Under the pieces are notes generated by a model. That model did not search any database. It was not told where the DNA came from and was given only the letters and a program-made list of their open reading frames with translations. A stretch of 64,000 nt of DNA from Tritrichomonas musculus. Its lineage: Eukaryota; Parabasalia; Tritrichomonadida; Tritrichomonadidae. This document shows positions 33,862 to 45,800 of the stretch, in pieces. Position numbers and translations under genes: made by a program. Position 1 is the stretch's first letter; each line of letters begins with the position of its first letter. The stretch covers positions 4,216,001 to 4,280,000 of the forward strand of contig JAPFFF010000011.1 in NCBI GenBank assembly GCA_039105265.1, given 5' to 3'.

Positions 33862-35700
33862 ATGTTTGATTTTACCCTTTTCTATCTCGAATTCGATCCA
33901 ACTATCGGACCCAAGATTGAAAGATCTCAATCATCTACAAATAATATTAATCTAGAATATTCAGCTGACGTTCGCAAATCATATTCGTTATTTGCATCTT
34001 TTCCGAAACTTACTGACTTTATATGCTCAGAGCCAATTCGATTAACAAGAAGAGCATCAAGTAAATTTGATTCAGTATCAGATAAAATGGCTAAAATTGT
34101 TCTCAACAACGCTTTTCCCGAAAGTATAAAACAAATGACAACCTCAGAACCACACTTTTTCACTTTTACGTTTAATCAAGATCAATTTGCTAACAATATA
34201 AATGACAGTAATTTTTGCTATGCGATTTATATGAGTGTTCCTGATAAACAAATGATACGTAAATACCATCAATTTTCTTATGTTATCGTTACAAAGTTAA
34301 ATAATCCGTCACTTTTTAAAGAGCTTCTTATTTCTACATTTGATTCATTTCGAATCTCATCTCAAGATCAAGAAAATGAATCCTTTGAAGATCAGATTAG
34401 CCAATGCACATATGAAATTTTTGATGTTTTATTTTCGTTTTTAAAGCAATGGCGTGAAACAATTTCCCTTTCTATACAAGATCAACTTCAACGCAAAATT
34501 AACAAAGATATTCAAAGTGAAAAAATTGACCTTCCTCTAATTGATGGTTCTTTAAAAGCTAAATTAGTTAGAGTTAACTCAAAAAAGTTTGAAATTTACC
34601 AAACTCAAAAAGATAATTCAATAATCAAAGCATTGAACTTAGATAAAATTAAAATACTAGATCAATCCAATCATAATAATACTTCATTATACTATGAAAC
34701 ACTAAAACTAATATGGGAAAGCTTGGTTTTCAATAAAAATATTCTCATCTTAGGCGCTACACCAGATGAAGCTTCAGAAGCTGTTTTTGCCTTTTCTTCT
34801 TTAGTCAAAGAGATTAAGTCCTATATTATACCCTATATATCAGTTACAGATGAGCGTTTTATGCAATTATTTAAAACAACTCTGTTTCGAAATCGTTTTC
34901 CAATTATAGTAGGAGTTTCCAATCCAATATCGGAATTTTTCATTGACAACAATAGCAAAAATAGTAAATCTTTCTTCGACTTTGTTTATTATGTTGGCTT
35001 TGAAGACAAATTTGGATTCAGAGAGCTAATGTCGGATTCAAAATTAATAAAAGCATCGTTTTCTGAAAATAATTTTGAAATAAGCCAAGCATCAGACAAT
35101 TACTCGATTATGAAAAAGTTTGATACTTGTACAGCTAAATTTCTCAAAGTGATTAATCAATCTCTCATTGAAATGTCTAAAAACGATTTCTCATCACTTT
35201 TTATTGGTCAAATTAATGTCACATTACTATCAAAAGAGCTAATTAATAGCAAGATACGAATCTCAAATTACATGAAAAATCAAATTGAAAATTTTATCCA
35301 TACTAATCAGCCAAATAAAAAAGTTTATGATGTTTTTGCAGAGCAGCTCATAAACACACAACTTTTTATGAATGAGAGAAAACATTTCTTTTACTTTTCC
35401 GAAATTTCGCAAAATAGTCTTGTTGACGAAAACGTTGTAAATGGAATGATTAACATGATTGAAGATAATGATACCTCAAGCAAAAAAATAATAGATAAAT
35501 TTGATAGCGATTTCTGCAGTTCAGGAAGCGAAGACAACGAACAAGATACGAAAAATATTACTGGAAACAAACAAATTGCAAAAAAAGTGCTAAATATATA
35601 TGTGCATGCGCTGAAAAATTCGGCTAATGATGATCTTAAAAGGAAGCTAAGGAAGGCCTTGAAGGAGATCACTCATTATACCAGTATAGTATCTCATTGA
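33862..35700 (+). CDS. DENND6/FAM116-like DENN-domain protein
   Basis: A 612-codon intronless host gene. The N-terminus (FTLFYLEFDPTIGPKIERSQ) matches the first strand of a DENN longin-like module, including the GP/GPK turn. Residues ~275-360 contain YYETLKLIWESLVFNKNILI, LGATPDEASEAVFAF and PIIVGVSNPISEF, which correspond to the characteristic DENND6 segments LWEL..GEP..V.APSP..CSEAV and P..ILGVTNPFF. DENND6 proteins act as guanine-nucleotide exchange factors for Rab-family GTPases (Rab14 in animals) in endosomal recycling. Length is close to the family's ~600. The acidic, Ser-rich region near 545-580 looks like a disordered insert. The family call is good; the Rab partner in this organism is unknown. 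Confidence 0.85.
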   Translation: MFDFTLFYLEFDPTIGPKIERSQSSTNNINLEYSADVRKSYSLFASFPKLTDFICSEPIRLTRRASSKFDSVSDKMAKIVLNNAFPESIKQMTTSEPHFFTFTFNQDQFANNINDSNFCYAIYMSVPDKQMIRKYHQFSYVIVTKLNNPSLFKELLISTFDSFRISSQDQENESFEDQISQCTYEIFDVLFSFLKQWRETISLSIQDQLQRKINKDIQSEKIDLPLIDGSLKAKLVRVNSKKFEIYQTQKDNSIIKALNLDKIKILDQSNHNNTSLYYETLKLIWESLVFNKNILILGATPDEASEAVFAFSSLVKEIKSYIIPYISVTDERFMQLFKTTLFRNRFPIIVGVSNPISEFFIDNNSKNSKSFFDFVYYVGFEDKFGFRELMSDSKLIKASFSENNFEISQASDNYSIMKKFDTCTAKFLKVINQSLIEMSKNDFSSLFIGQINVTLLSKELINSKIRISNYMKNQIENFIHTNQPNKKVYDVFAEQLINTQLFMNERKHFFYFSEISQNSLVDENVVNGMINMIEDNDTSSKKIIDKFDSDFCSSGSEDNEQDTKNITGNKQIAKKVLNIYVHALKNSANDDLKRKLRKALKEITHYTSIVSH

Positions 35701-36801
35701 AGATAATCCATTTTTTCTTTTCTTTTTTATCTATCTATATTAATATATATCATGTATTTTTATAAATGTTATTTATGTTTTTGTATCAAATCTAATTATA
35801 ATTTTTGTTGGAATTATTTTTGATAATTGAAAAATCCTAAGATTTTTTTTTTTGTTTGTAGTCAGAACCTATAAAAGATACATATAAGAAATATAGCAAT
35901 TGAACTGATGCTCATAATTTTATAGTGAATTTGATGATTTTTAATTGCATATGGAATTAAGATGATTGAGAATTTCAATAAAAACATATAATATAAATAT
36001 TTCTTTTGAGTTAATGAGTTTTCTTGCATTATGCTTCCATTTCTTTACTCACAAATTTGTAATATGTTTTCAAGAATATTTTTCAGCAAGTAATGCATTC
36101 AAAACCATTTTTATATATTTATTAAAATGCTTTATTGGAAACTCGGCACATGAATGTAAAAGATTTTGATCAAATGATTGACAAGAATCAGATTATAAAA
36201 CAAAGTTTTTTTTTTTTTGTAAATGCAAAATGTGATGATTTGAGTGAATTAATGCTTAATTTCAATTATTTAGTGCCAAAATTAAAGCAAGAACATACAG
36301 TAATCTAAAAAATAATGCCTCTTTCTAATTAGAATAATAACATTAATTAGATAAAAGAAAAATATCATTGAATGATCAATGAAAACATAAATCTATCAAT
36401 TTTGGAGCATTTTAAATTTTCAACATTAAATCAATTTCTTATCATCAAAAAATTTTTTGGAAAATTTCCAAAAATTTTTGAGATTGAGAAGTAAAATGCA
36501 CTTTTCTGAGAATAAAGATCTAAATAAAAATGACTTCAATCTTTATATTTTGGATTTAATAATATTTGATATAAATTGGTAAAATATATAATTGTATTTA
36601 TTTCATAATATATTCATTTTTTAAGAAGATAAATTTATTTCAATTTCCAATCATTGGTCAAAAAACAGTTTCATTTAAAAGTAGATTATCCAATCTAAAT
36701 TTCAAAGTAGAGAATTGAAATAAATTGATATGAATTGTCTTTGTTGATTATAATATTTCATCAAACTCGAAAATTTTAATGGATTTCATAAAAACAAACT
36801 T
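35701..36801. other. Intergenic host DNA with a small hairpin and faint coding traces
   Basis: About 1.1 kb of AT-rich DNA. A hairpin at 36446-36480 pairs CAAAAATTTTTTGGAAA with TTTCCAAAAATTTTTG. Around 36.2-36.3 kb, short pieces such as CDDLSELMLNF and VPKLKQEH suggest a decayed fragment of a helical protein, but no usable frame remains. Confidence 0.5.
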
Positions 36802-36812
36802 ATCATTTATCT

Positions 36813-36819
36813 TCATTTT
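36813..36819 (+). promoter_or_regulatory. Initiator-like motif of the BspA-like gene
   Basis: TCATTTT, matching the trichomonad initiator consensus, lies 28 bp before the ATG at 36841. A second candidate, TCATTTA, lies at 36803. Either could give a short leader. Confidence 0.4.
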
Positions 36820-36840
36820 TATTTGTCATTTCTAGATAAA

Positions 36841-38493
36841 ATGGAGCTCGAACAACATCTTAAATTCAAAGAAATATACTTAAGCGTTATTAATTTCATT
36901 AATGATACTTCTGAAGATGAAAATGAATACAACTCATTAATAAGTTATTTGGAATCACAACGAATACATAAAGATCATGTCATATTATCTTTTTTATTGA
37001 ATTTAATATCCAAAATGTCAGGATACCACCATAGAAGTTTCAATTTCCAAAATAAAATTGAAATGATTTTATTATATCTTGAAAATGATATCAGAGAATA
37101 TTATTCAAATAAAGAAATATTTCATCTTTTTGTAAACAACAAAAACATTCTAATATTCTTAATTGCACACAAATTGTTAGTTGTCGATGAATATATTTTC
37201 GATTACTATAGAGAGCAAATTAATCAAAATGATGACATTTTCTTTTTCATACCAGAAATGGCAACGTTTTTTGAAAACGATAAAAAATTAATGAAGAAGA
37301 AAAACAATCTATTAAAAAGCAATCCAAACATATTTGACTTATATGAAGAAAAGAGACAAATAGGTGAAAATGATTCTCATATTTGCCAATTAATTAGAGA
37401 TGATCTCATAGATGAATTTATTATATATGTCAATCAATGCAATATACCATTAGAGAGCTATATTAAGCACTCTTTTTATGAAACACATGCATTTTTACTT
37501 AAAAAACGAGTAACATTGATTGAATACGCAGCATTCTTTGGATCAATTCAAATATATCAATTTTTACGTTTAAATAATGTTTCATTAAACCCAACATTGT
37601 GGTTTTATGCAATTCATTCTAACAATGCAGAATTATTTCATCTCCTTGGAGAAAATGAAGTTGATGTACCAGGTTTCTCATATATTGAATGCTTTATAGA
37701 ATCAATAAAATGCCATCATAATGATATAGCTGAATATATACTTAACAATTTAATTGATCAAGATGATTTAAATGGAAAAATCAACAAAGAATATTTTTCA
37801 TCAATTTCCACATTTTATAATTATTATTTCATGGAATTACCATCTGACATTCCAAGCTTAATATCTGCACCTGATTCAAAAAATAAAATATCAATGCTCG
37901 ACTTATGTTTTCCTTTATCAACATTTTCAATTCCATCTTCAGTAACTACAATTGGTCCAAATGCATTTAGATACTGTTCTTCATTAAAGAATATAATAAT
38001 ACCTTCTTCAGTTTCATCAATTGGTGATGGAGCTTTTTATGGCTGTTCATCATTGAAACAAATATCAATTCCTAATAATGTCACTTCACTTGGAAATAGC
38101 ATTTTTAACGGATGCACATCACTGGAAGAAATTTCTATTCCTGAAACTGTTACTTCAATAGGAGATAAAGCTTTCATGAATTGTTCATCCCTCATCAGAA
38201 TATCAATTCCACCAACAGTAAGCACGATAGGAGACCAAGCATTTATGGGATGCTTTTCATTGACTGAATTTGATGTTCCACCATTGGTTACTTGGCTATC
38301 GAAAGAATTATTTAAAAATTGCATATCTTTAAACCATGTATCAATAAGATCGCGAGTGAAAAAAATTATGAAACATGTATTCTTTGGCTGCATCTCTTTA
38401 AAAGAAATATCTAGTCAGTATCAAATAATTATAGCTTCTTTCAATTATCCAAAAATTGGTCTTACGCAAGATATTATATTTAAAATTGAATAA
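36841..38493 (+). CDS. DUF3447-type plus BspA-like leucine-rich repeat protein
   Basis: The first ATG (MELEQHLKFKEIYLSVINF) gives 550 codons. Residues ~1-330 are helical and include a DUF3447/ankyrin-like segment (LIEYAAFFGSIQIYQFLRLN, then AIHSNNAELFHLLGEN, HHNDIAEYIL). Residues ~355-535 hold about seven 23-residue BspA-type LRR units (IPSSVSSIGDGAFYGCSSLK and relatives), with the IP..V..IG..AF..C.SL pattern. This two-part architecture is a large family in trichomonads. BspA-like proteins often mediate adhesion, but here no signal peptide or membrane anchor is seen, so a cytosolic protein-binding role is likelier. The last ~20 residues fall outside the repeat. Family assignment is strong; partner unknown. 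Confidence 0.88.
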   Translation: MELEQHLKFKEIYLSVINFINDTSEDENEYNSLISYLESQRIHKDHVILSFLLNLISKMSGYHHRSFNFQNKIEMILLYLENDIREYYSNKEIFHLFVNNKNILIFLIAHKLLVVDEYIFDYYREQINQNDDIFFFIPEMATFFENDKKLMKKKNNLLKSNPNIFDLYEEKRQIGENDSHICQLIRDDLIDEFIIYVNQCNIPLESYIKHSFYETHAFLLKKRVTLIEYAAFFGSIQIYQFLRLNNVSLNPTLWFYAIHSNNAELFHLLGENEVDVPGFSYIECFIESIKCHHNDIAEYILNNLIDQDDLNGKINKEYFSSISTFYNYYFMELPSDIPSLISAPDSKNKISMLDLCFPLSTFSIPSSVTTIGPNAFRYCSSLKNIIIPSSVSSIGDGAFYGCSSLKQISIPNNVTSLGNSIFNGCTSLEEISIPETVTSIGDKAFMNCSSLIRISIPPTVSTIGDQAFMGCFSLTEFDVPPLVTWLSKELFKNCISLNHVSIRSRVKKIMKHVFFGCISLKEISSQYQIIIASFNYPKIGLTQDIIFKIE

Positions 38494-38759
38494 AAATGAA
38501 ATTTAACAAACTGGAAAAAAGCTTCATATTAAATTTGATTCTTTTCTTATCGTTTTTGTTTTTGAAAAAGTTATCAATTTTTAAAAAATCAAATAGAAGA
38601 AGATATTAGGGGAGGACTTAGAGTTGAAATTACTGAAAAAAATATGACATCCTCAATTACCCAAATACTAAAAGCGATGGGGATTGTTTTGGTAAACGGT
38701 TGAATTCGAACCAGATTCAGAATTCAGATGCATTCAAAATTTTGTATTCAAAAACAATT
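38494..38759. other. Short intergenic stretch before a kinase pseudogene
   Basis: About 266 bp between the LRR gene and the decayed kinase region. No frame, RNA or repeat is visible. The base composition becomes GC-richer toward its right end. Confidence 0.5.
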
Positions 38760-39660
38760 CATTTGAGAAGCTTGTTGTGACATCAAAATTTGTCAGAAGC
38801 TGCTTCAATGAGTGCAGTTGCCTCTCTCTTCTCTCTTTCACAAATGATGAAACTGAGACCTTTGAATGTGGCTCAATGAATGGCATCTCAAAAGTAGCGA
38901 AAATTCTCAACAGACGTGACACAAAACTTGCTGGAGACTGCTAGGGATGGATCGCCCACATTGAAGGGACAGAAGAAGAAGAAAAAGTGAAGTGATGACA
39001 GTTGATAACCGCCATGACAAGAGCATTGAAATGCTGGAGAAGGAAAATGCAACACTGAAGAAGTATGCGAGCTACATGGAGTCCGTCTGAGCCGATATGA
39101 GGAGTCAGAGATGTACAACGAGTTTTTGAGGTCAGTCGGATCTGGTCGGCTGCCGAACGCAGCCAGCGAAGAAGACAGAGGCAAAGAAGACAAAAGAGGA
39201 GGAGGAGTGAATAAGAATTTTTATTGTGGAGACGACGAGAGATTCCAGGAAGTTGTCTGCAAGGTCGGAGAAGGCTGCAGGAGCGAAGTTTTCAAAGTTT
39301 TTGACAATCGAAGAGGAGAAGTGATCTGAGAAAGTGATGAAGGGGTGCAGTGATGAAGCAGCATTCAAGACGCTTGAGAAGAGTCTGAAAGAGATAGAAG
39401 CGTCACAAATGCGTCAGCATCCTTGCATCTGCGAGTTTCTTGGCTTCAACACTAGAGAATACTTTCCAGGAAGAGACGACGAAGACGAAAAAGAAGAAGA
39501 TAAAGAAAAAGTGGTAAAGACAACAGTTGCACTTTTCTTTGAATTTCTTCCATTCAGCGTGAATAAAGTTTCAGAGAAACGCCTGATGAGCAGCACGCTG
39601 AAGGCTCGGATTGCAGTTGAAGTTGTGTTTTTCAAAATGTTGCTAATATTTTATGGTAAA
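38760..39660 (+). pseudogene. Decayed coiled-coil/protein kinase gene, N-terminal part only
   Basis: A GC-richer island with gene-like pieces in several frames. Around 38.8-38.93 kb one reads TNDETETFECGSMNGISKVA; at 39.0-39.1 kb a coil (MLEKENATLKKYASYMES) appears. At 39.22-39.33 kb there is a kinase glycine-loop region (VGEGCRSEVFKVFDNRRGEV). It continues in a different frame from 39.33 kb (KVMKGCSDEAAFKTLEKSLK; RQHPCICEFLGFN; TVALFFEFLPF; LKARIAVEV). The order matches the N-lobe of trichomonad TKL-type kinases, and the match stops before the HRDLK catalytic loop. At least one frameshift (~39.33 kb) and several stops are present, so it is a host pseudogene truncated at its 3' end. The ID rests on the kinase pattern. 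Confidence 0.75.
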
Positions 39661-39759
39661 CAAAATCTATGCATTTTGTATATACTTATAAAATAATATA
39701 TAAAAAAATTATTAATTCTTTATTAATTTCGGTTTTTCAAAGTGAAAATCATTGAGAAA

Positions 39760-39844
39760 GAATGATTTATATAGATACGATACAGGCTCAATATTGACCT
39801 TAACCGTTGGAATTAAAAAATTGGTGACAAGAGGCATCTCCCAT
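39760..39844. repeat. 3' flank of the tandem duplication, left copy
   Basis: About 85 bp after the stop of the left kinase-Sel1 copy (GATTTATATAGATACGATAC and onward, including GTGACAAGAGGCATCTCCCA). It is nearly identical to the same position of the right copy (49186-49269), so the duplicated block extends past the coding region. Confidence 0.85.
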
Positions 39845-42800
39845 TTATGTTTTCTTTTGGGTAGAACCATATTTTGATTGATATTCATTGAGAATAATGA
39901 CTGCTTTGGATATATCTTTTACAACGAATTCTCCTTTTGAATAAATATCCGCAAGTAGCATCTTTGCATCTGAATGATTTTGTTTGTGCGCAAGCGTAAG
40001 ATATTCGATCGCTTTTTGAATGTCTCTGTCAACATCTCTGTCACCTTCATAGTAAATCACTCCAAGCCGATATTGCGCTTCTGGGTGCTTTTGTTCGGCT
40101 GCTGATTGAAAGTAAAAAACTGCTCTTTTAAAGTCTCTTTCGATATCTTTGCCTTCATAATAAATCATTCCAAGTCGATATTGTGATTCTGAATGATTCT
40201 GTTCGGCTGCTGATTGAAGATAATGAATTGTTTTTTCAATGTCTCTTGTGATATATTTGCCTTCATAATAAATCATTCCAAGTAGATATTGTGATTCTGG
40301 ATGATTTAATTTGGCGGCCATCAAAAGATATTTAAGAGATTTGTCGATATCTCGACCAAGTCTTCTTCTATAGTAAAGAAGTCCAAGTTGACATTGTGCT
40401 TCTAAAATTTCTTCGTTGGACAAAAATTCAAGATATTCAATCATTAAATCAACATCAAAATTACTTAAATCATCTTTTTCAAACATTTCTTTCAATTTGT
40501 CTATTGCATTTGTATTATTTTGTTTTGCTGAAAGCAGAAGATAACGAATTGAATCTTCAAGATTTTGACTTTCATAATAAATCATTCCAAGTTGATATTG
40601 TGCTTCTGGATGATTTTCTTTTGCAATAAATTCAAGATATTTAATCTTGAGATTAAAATTAATTTTGTTTAAATTAACTTTTTCAAAGAATTTTTTCAAT
40701 TTTACTTTGGCATTTATATTATTTTGTTTTGCTGAAAGCAGAAGATAATGAATTGATTCATTAATTGAATTTTCAAGATTTTGATTTTTATAATAAATCA
40801 TTCCAAGTTGATATTGTGCTTCTGGATGATTTTGATTTGAAGCCTTTTTAAGATAATCAAGAGATTTGCTGATATCTCGATCGAAATAAAGAACACCAAG
40901 CTGATACTGTGCATCTGAAATATTTTCATCTGCAGCAAACTTAAGATATTGATTTCTAAGATCAACATTAAGATTATTTAAATTAATATTTTCAAATATT
41001 TTTCTCAATTTTACTTTAGATCTCTCATTATTTTGATTTGTGGAAAGAAGAAGATAATGAATTGATTTATTAGTTGAATCTTCAAGATTTTGATTTTCAT
41101 AATAAATCATTCCAAGTTGATATTGTGATTCTGAATAATTTTGATCTGCTGCATTTGTAAGATAAGAAATTGCTTTCTTGATGTCTCGTCTAATATATTC
41201 TCCCTCATAATAAATCACTCCAAGTTGATATTGTGCTCCGATATGTTTTTTTCGTGCTGCAATTGAAAAGCATTTCTTTGCATTGATTATATTTCTGTCA
41301 ACATATATTCCTTCATAGTAAAAAATCCCAAGTTGATATAATGATTCAGGATGATGTTTTCTTGATGCACGCAAAAAATAGACTAGAGATTTGTAGATAT
41401 TTCGACGAACTAGCTTCCCTTCTAAATAAAGAAGGCCAAGATGACATTGTGTTTCTGGATTGTTTTCTTTGGACAAAAATTCAAGATATTTGATCCTCAA
41501 GTTAACATCAAGTTCATTTAAATTAATTGTTTTAAATATTTCGCTCAACATTTTTGTAGCTTTCTCATTATTTTGATTTGCTGAAAGCAGAAGATAATGA
41601 ATTGATTTATTATATGAACTTTTAAGATTTGAATTTTCATAATAAATCATTCCAAGTAGATGTTGTGATTCTGAATGATTTTGATCTGCTGCACTTGTAA
41701 GATAAGAAATTGCTTTCTCGATGTCTCTTTGTATTTCTTTCCCTTCTGAATAAAAAACACCAAGTTGATATTTCGCTTCTGAAACGTTTTCTTTGGATAA
41801 AAATTCAAGATATTCGATCTTTAAGTTACCATCAAGCTCATTTGAATCAAATTTTCCAAATATTGTTTTCAATCTCATTTTGGCCATTTCATTATTTTGA
41901 TTTGCTGAAAGCAGAAGATAATGAATTGATTTATTAATTGAACTTTTAAGATTTTGATTTTCATAATAAATCATTCCAAGTTGATGTTGTGATTTTGAAT
42001 GATTTTGATCTGCTGCATTTGTAAGATAAGAAATTGCTTTCTTGATGTCTCGTTTAATATACTTACCTTCATAATAAATTATTCCAAGTTGATATTGAGC
42101 TTCATAACTATTTTGATCTGCAGCATTTGTGAAATAAGAAATTGCTTTATTGATGTCTTTTTTAACATATTTACCTTCATAATAAATCATTCCAAGTTGT
42201 TTTTGTGCTCCAGCATGATTTTTTCGTGATGCGATTGAAAAACATTTCTTTGCTTTTAATATATTTCTTTCAATATATATTCCTTCGTAGTAAAGAATTC
42301 CAAGTTGATATAATGACTCACAATGATGTTTGATCGATGCACATAAAAAGCAATTAAGAGATTTGTAGATATTTCGAGGAACTAACTTCCCTTCTATATA
42401 AAGAATTCCAAGCTGACATTTTGCTTCTGAAATGTTTTCTTTGGACAAAAATTCAAGATATTCAATCATTAGCTTAACAATAAGTTGATTCAAATCAATT
42501 ATTTTAAATATTTCTTTCAATTTTTCTTTGGCATTTATATTATTTTGTTTTGCTGAAAGCAGAAGATAATGAATTGATTTATTAATTGAATTTTCAAGAT
42601 TTTCATTTTCATAATAAATCATTCCAAGTTTATATTGTGATTCTGAATGATTTTGTTCGGCTGCTGATTGAAGATAATGAATTGTTTTTTCAATGTTTCT
42701 TGTGATATATTTACCCTCATAATAAATCATTCCAAGTTGATATTAGGCTTCTAAAATTACTTCGTTGGATAAAAATTCAAGATATTCAATCATTAAATCA

Positions 42801-45800
42801 ACATCATAATTACTTAAATCACCTTTTTCAAACATTTCTTTCAATTTTTCTTTGGCATTTGTATTATTTTGTTTTGCTGAAAGCAGAAGATAACGAATTG
42901 ATTTATTTATTGATTTTTCAAGATTTTCATTTTCATAATAAATCATTCCAAGATAATACTGGGATTCTGAATGATTTTGTTCGGCTGCTGATTGAAGATA
43001 ATGAATTGTTTTTTCAATGTCTCTTGTGATATATTTGCCTTCATAATAAATCATTCCAAGTTGATATTGTGATTCTGGATGATTTCTATCAGCTGCCATT
43101 AAAAGATTATAAATCGCTTTCTCAATGTTTCTTTGAACATAATTTCCATTATAATAAATCATTCCAAGTCGATATTGTGATTCTGAATGATTTTGAGCGG
43201 ATGCTAGTGAAAAATACTTGATTGCTTCATCAATGTTTCTCTTTATAATTTTATCTTCTGAAAAAATAATTCCAAGATTGTATTGTGCCTCAACATGACC
43301 ATAATTAGCAGCATTTTTAAAGTAATCAATTGATTTGTATAAATTTTCTTGTCCTTCTTTGCCGTCATAGTAATTAATCGCTGTTTTATATAATTTGTTT
43401 GAGAAAAACTTTTGCAAAAAGATAATGAAATCTTTTAAATTTGAGACAAGTAATGATTTATCAAGCTTTTTCTCTTTTATTTCGCATATCCATTGATAAA
43501 TATTATCTGTAACCGACTTATCAACATTAATATATGATTTATTCTCTTTTATTATATTTGATATGATATCTAATAATGAGTAAATATTCTCTTCTCCTTT
43601 TTCTTCTTTATAAAGTATATCAGCAAAATTATCAATAATATTGATTATTTTTTCGGAAAATGATTCTTTGGTGCTTAATTTGCTCTCTCTTGATTTCCCT
43701 AAATTATAAATTTGAGATATCCTTTTTTTTGCTTTATTTTTGTTATCATCAGAATTTTTTGATGCATATTTCAATACTTTATTATTCTCATATTTTACAT
43801 ATTCTTCATATTTTTCTCTTTTTTTGATTTCCAATTGGCATAATTCTTCAATATCACTTATTTCCAATGTGTATGATGATATAGATTTTTCCTTAATATT
43901 ATTCTCTTTGGTTTTATTATTGTTTTTATTATCGTTTGTTTTTCTGTCAGAAGCAAGTTTGGAACAATGATTAGAATCGTGATGAATTTCTTCTGAATAT
44001 ATAGAATTAAGTAAATGCTGCGCTTCTTGATGCTTATTTACGGCAGCCATTGTCAAATATCGTTTTGATGTTTGAATATCTTTATTAACTTGTTTTCCTT
44101 CTAAATAAAGAATACCGAGTTGATATTGCGCTTCCGGAATATTTTCACCTGCAACAAATTTAAGATATTGAATCTTAAGATCAATATTAATTTCATTAAA
44201 TATTTCTTTCAATTTTTCTTTTGCTTTTTTATAATTTTGTTTTGCTGAAAGCAGAAGATAACCAATTGATTTGACTGAATGCCTATAATTTTCATATATA
44301 AGAACTCCAAGTCGATATTGAGATTCTGCATGATTTTGTTTTGCTCCCTTTGTAAAATAATTAAAAGATTTGTTAAAATTTCGGTTGACATGTTTTCCTT
44401 CAGAATATAAAACTCCAAGCTGGCAATGTGCTTCTGAAATGTTTTCTTTGGACAAAAATTCAAGATATTCAATCATTAGCTTAACAACAAATTGATTGGA
44501 ACAATCAAGTTGATTTAAGTCAATTTGTTTAAATATTTCTTTCAATTTGTCTATTGCATTTATATTATTTTGATTTGCTGAAAGCAGAAGATAATGAATT
44601 GAATTTTCAAGATTTTGATTTTCATAATAAATTATTCCAAGTTGATATTGTGCTTCTGGATGATTTTCTTTTGCAGCAAATTCAAGATATTTAATCTTGA
44701 GATTAAAATTAAGTTTGTTTAAATCAACTTTTTCAAAAGCTTCTTTCAATTTCTCTCTCGCTCTTTTGTTATTTTGTTTTGCCGAAAGCAGAAGATAATG
44801 AATTGATTCATTAATTGAATTTTCAAGATTTTGATTTTCATAATAAATCATTCCAAGTTGATATTGTGCTTCTGGATGATTTTCTTTTGCAGCAAATTCA
44901 AGATATTTAATCTTGAGATTAAAATTAAGTTTGTTTAAATCAACTTTTTCAAAAGCTTCTTTCAATTTCTCTCTCGCTCTTTTGTTATTTTGTTTTGCCG
45001 AAAGCAGAAGATAATGAATTGATTCATTAATTGAATTTTCAAGATTTCGATTTTCATAATAAATCATTCCAAGTTGATATTGCGCTTCTGAAATTCCTTC
45101 ATCAGAAGAAAATATAAGATATAGAGTCATTATGTGAAACTTAAGTTTAGACAAATCAACCTCAAAAAAGATCTTTTTCAATTTTTCTCTCGCATTTACA
45201 TTGTTTTGATTTGCTGAAAGCAGCAAATAATGGATTGATTCATTAAATGAGTCTTTAAGATTTGGGTTTTCATAATAAATCACTCCAAGTTTATATTGTG
45301 CTTCTGAATGATTTTGTTTGGCAAAAAATTCAAGATATTGAATCTTAAGATTTAAATCAAGTTCGATTAAATCAACTTTTTAAAACAATTTTTTCAGTTT
45401 CTCGATTGCATTTACATTATTCTGTTTTGATGAACGCAAAAAGTAATGAATTGCTTTGTTAATATCTTTAAAAAAATATTTCCCTTCTTCATAGAATTCA
45501 CCAAGAAAGTACTGTGCATGAGAATTTTGGTATTCTGCAAGGAAGATCAAAAATGAAAATGATTCGTTTGAATTAATATTATTGATCGATTTGATTGTAT
45601 CAATTTCTGATATTTTCGATATTTTTATAAAAAAGCAATCATAAAAAATTTCGATTAGTCGTGAAATATTTGGTCTAGACTCTGGATTAATATTTGTGCA
45701 TTGAGAATATATTTTTTCTATCAGTTTTGAATTATCTTGGCTAAATTCCTCGCATTTGTTTTCCAAAAACATAAATTCAATTATTTTTCCTATTGAATAA

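Noticed and set aside
35966-36169. 67-codon frame between the DENND6-like and LRR genes
   Set aside because: It begins without an ATG, is Phe/Ile-rich as expected from AT-rich DNA, and has no family signal.
42743-45382. Alternative genetic code or programmed TAA readthrough
   Set aside because: All other genes here end at normal stops including TAA, and the paralogue has sense codons one base away, so simple mutation is the better explanation.
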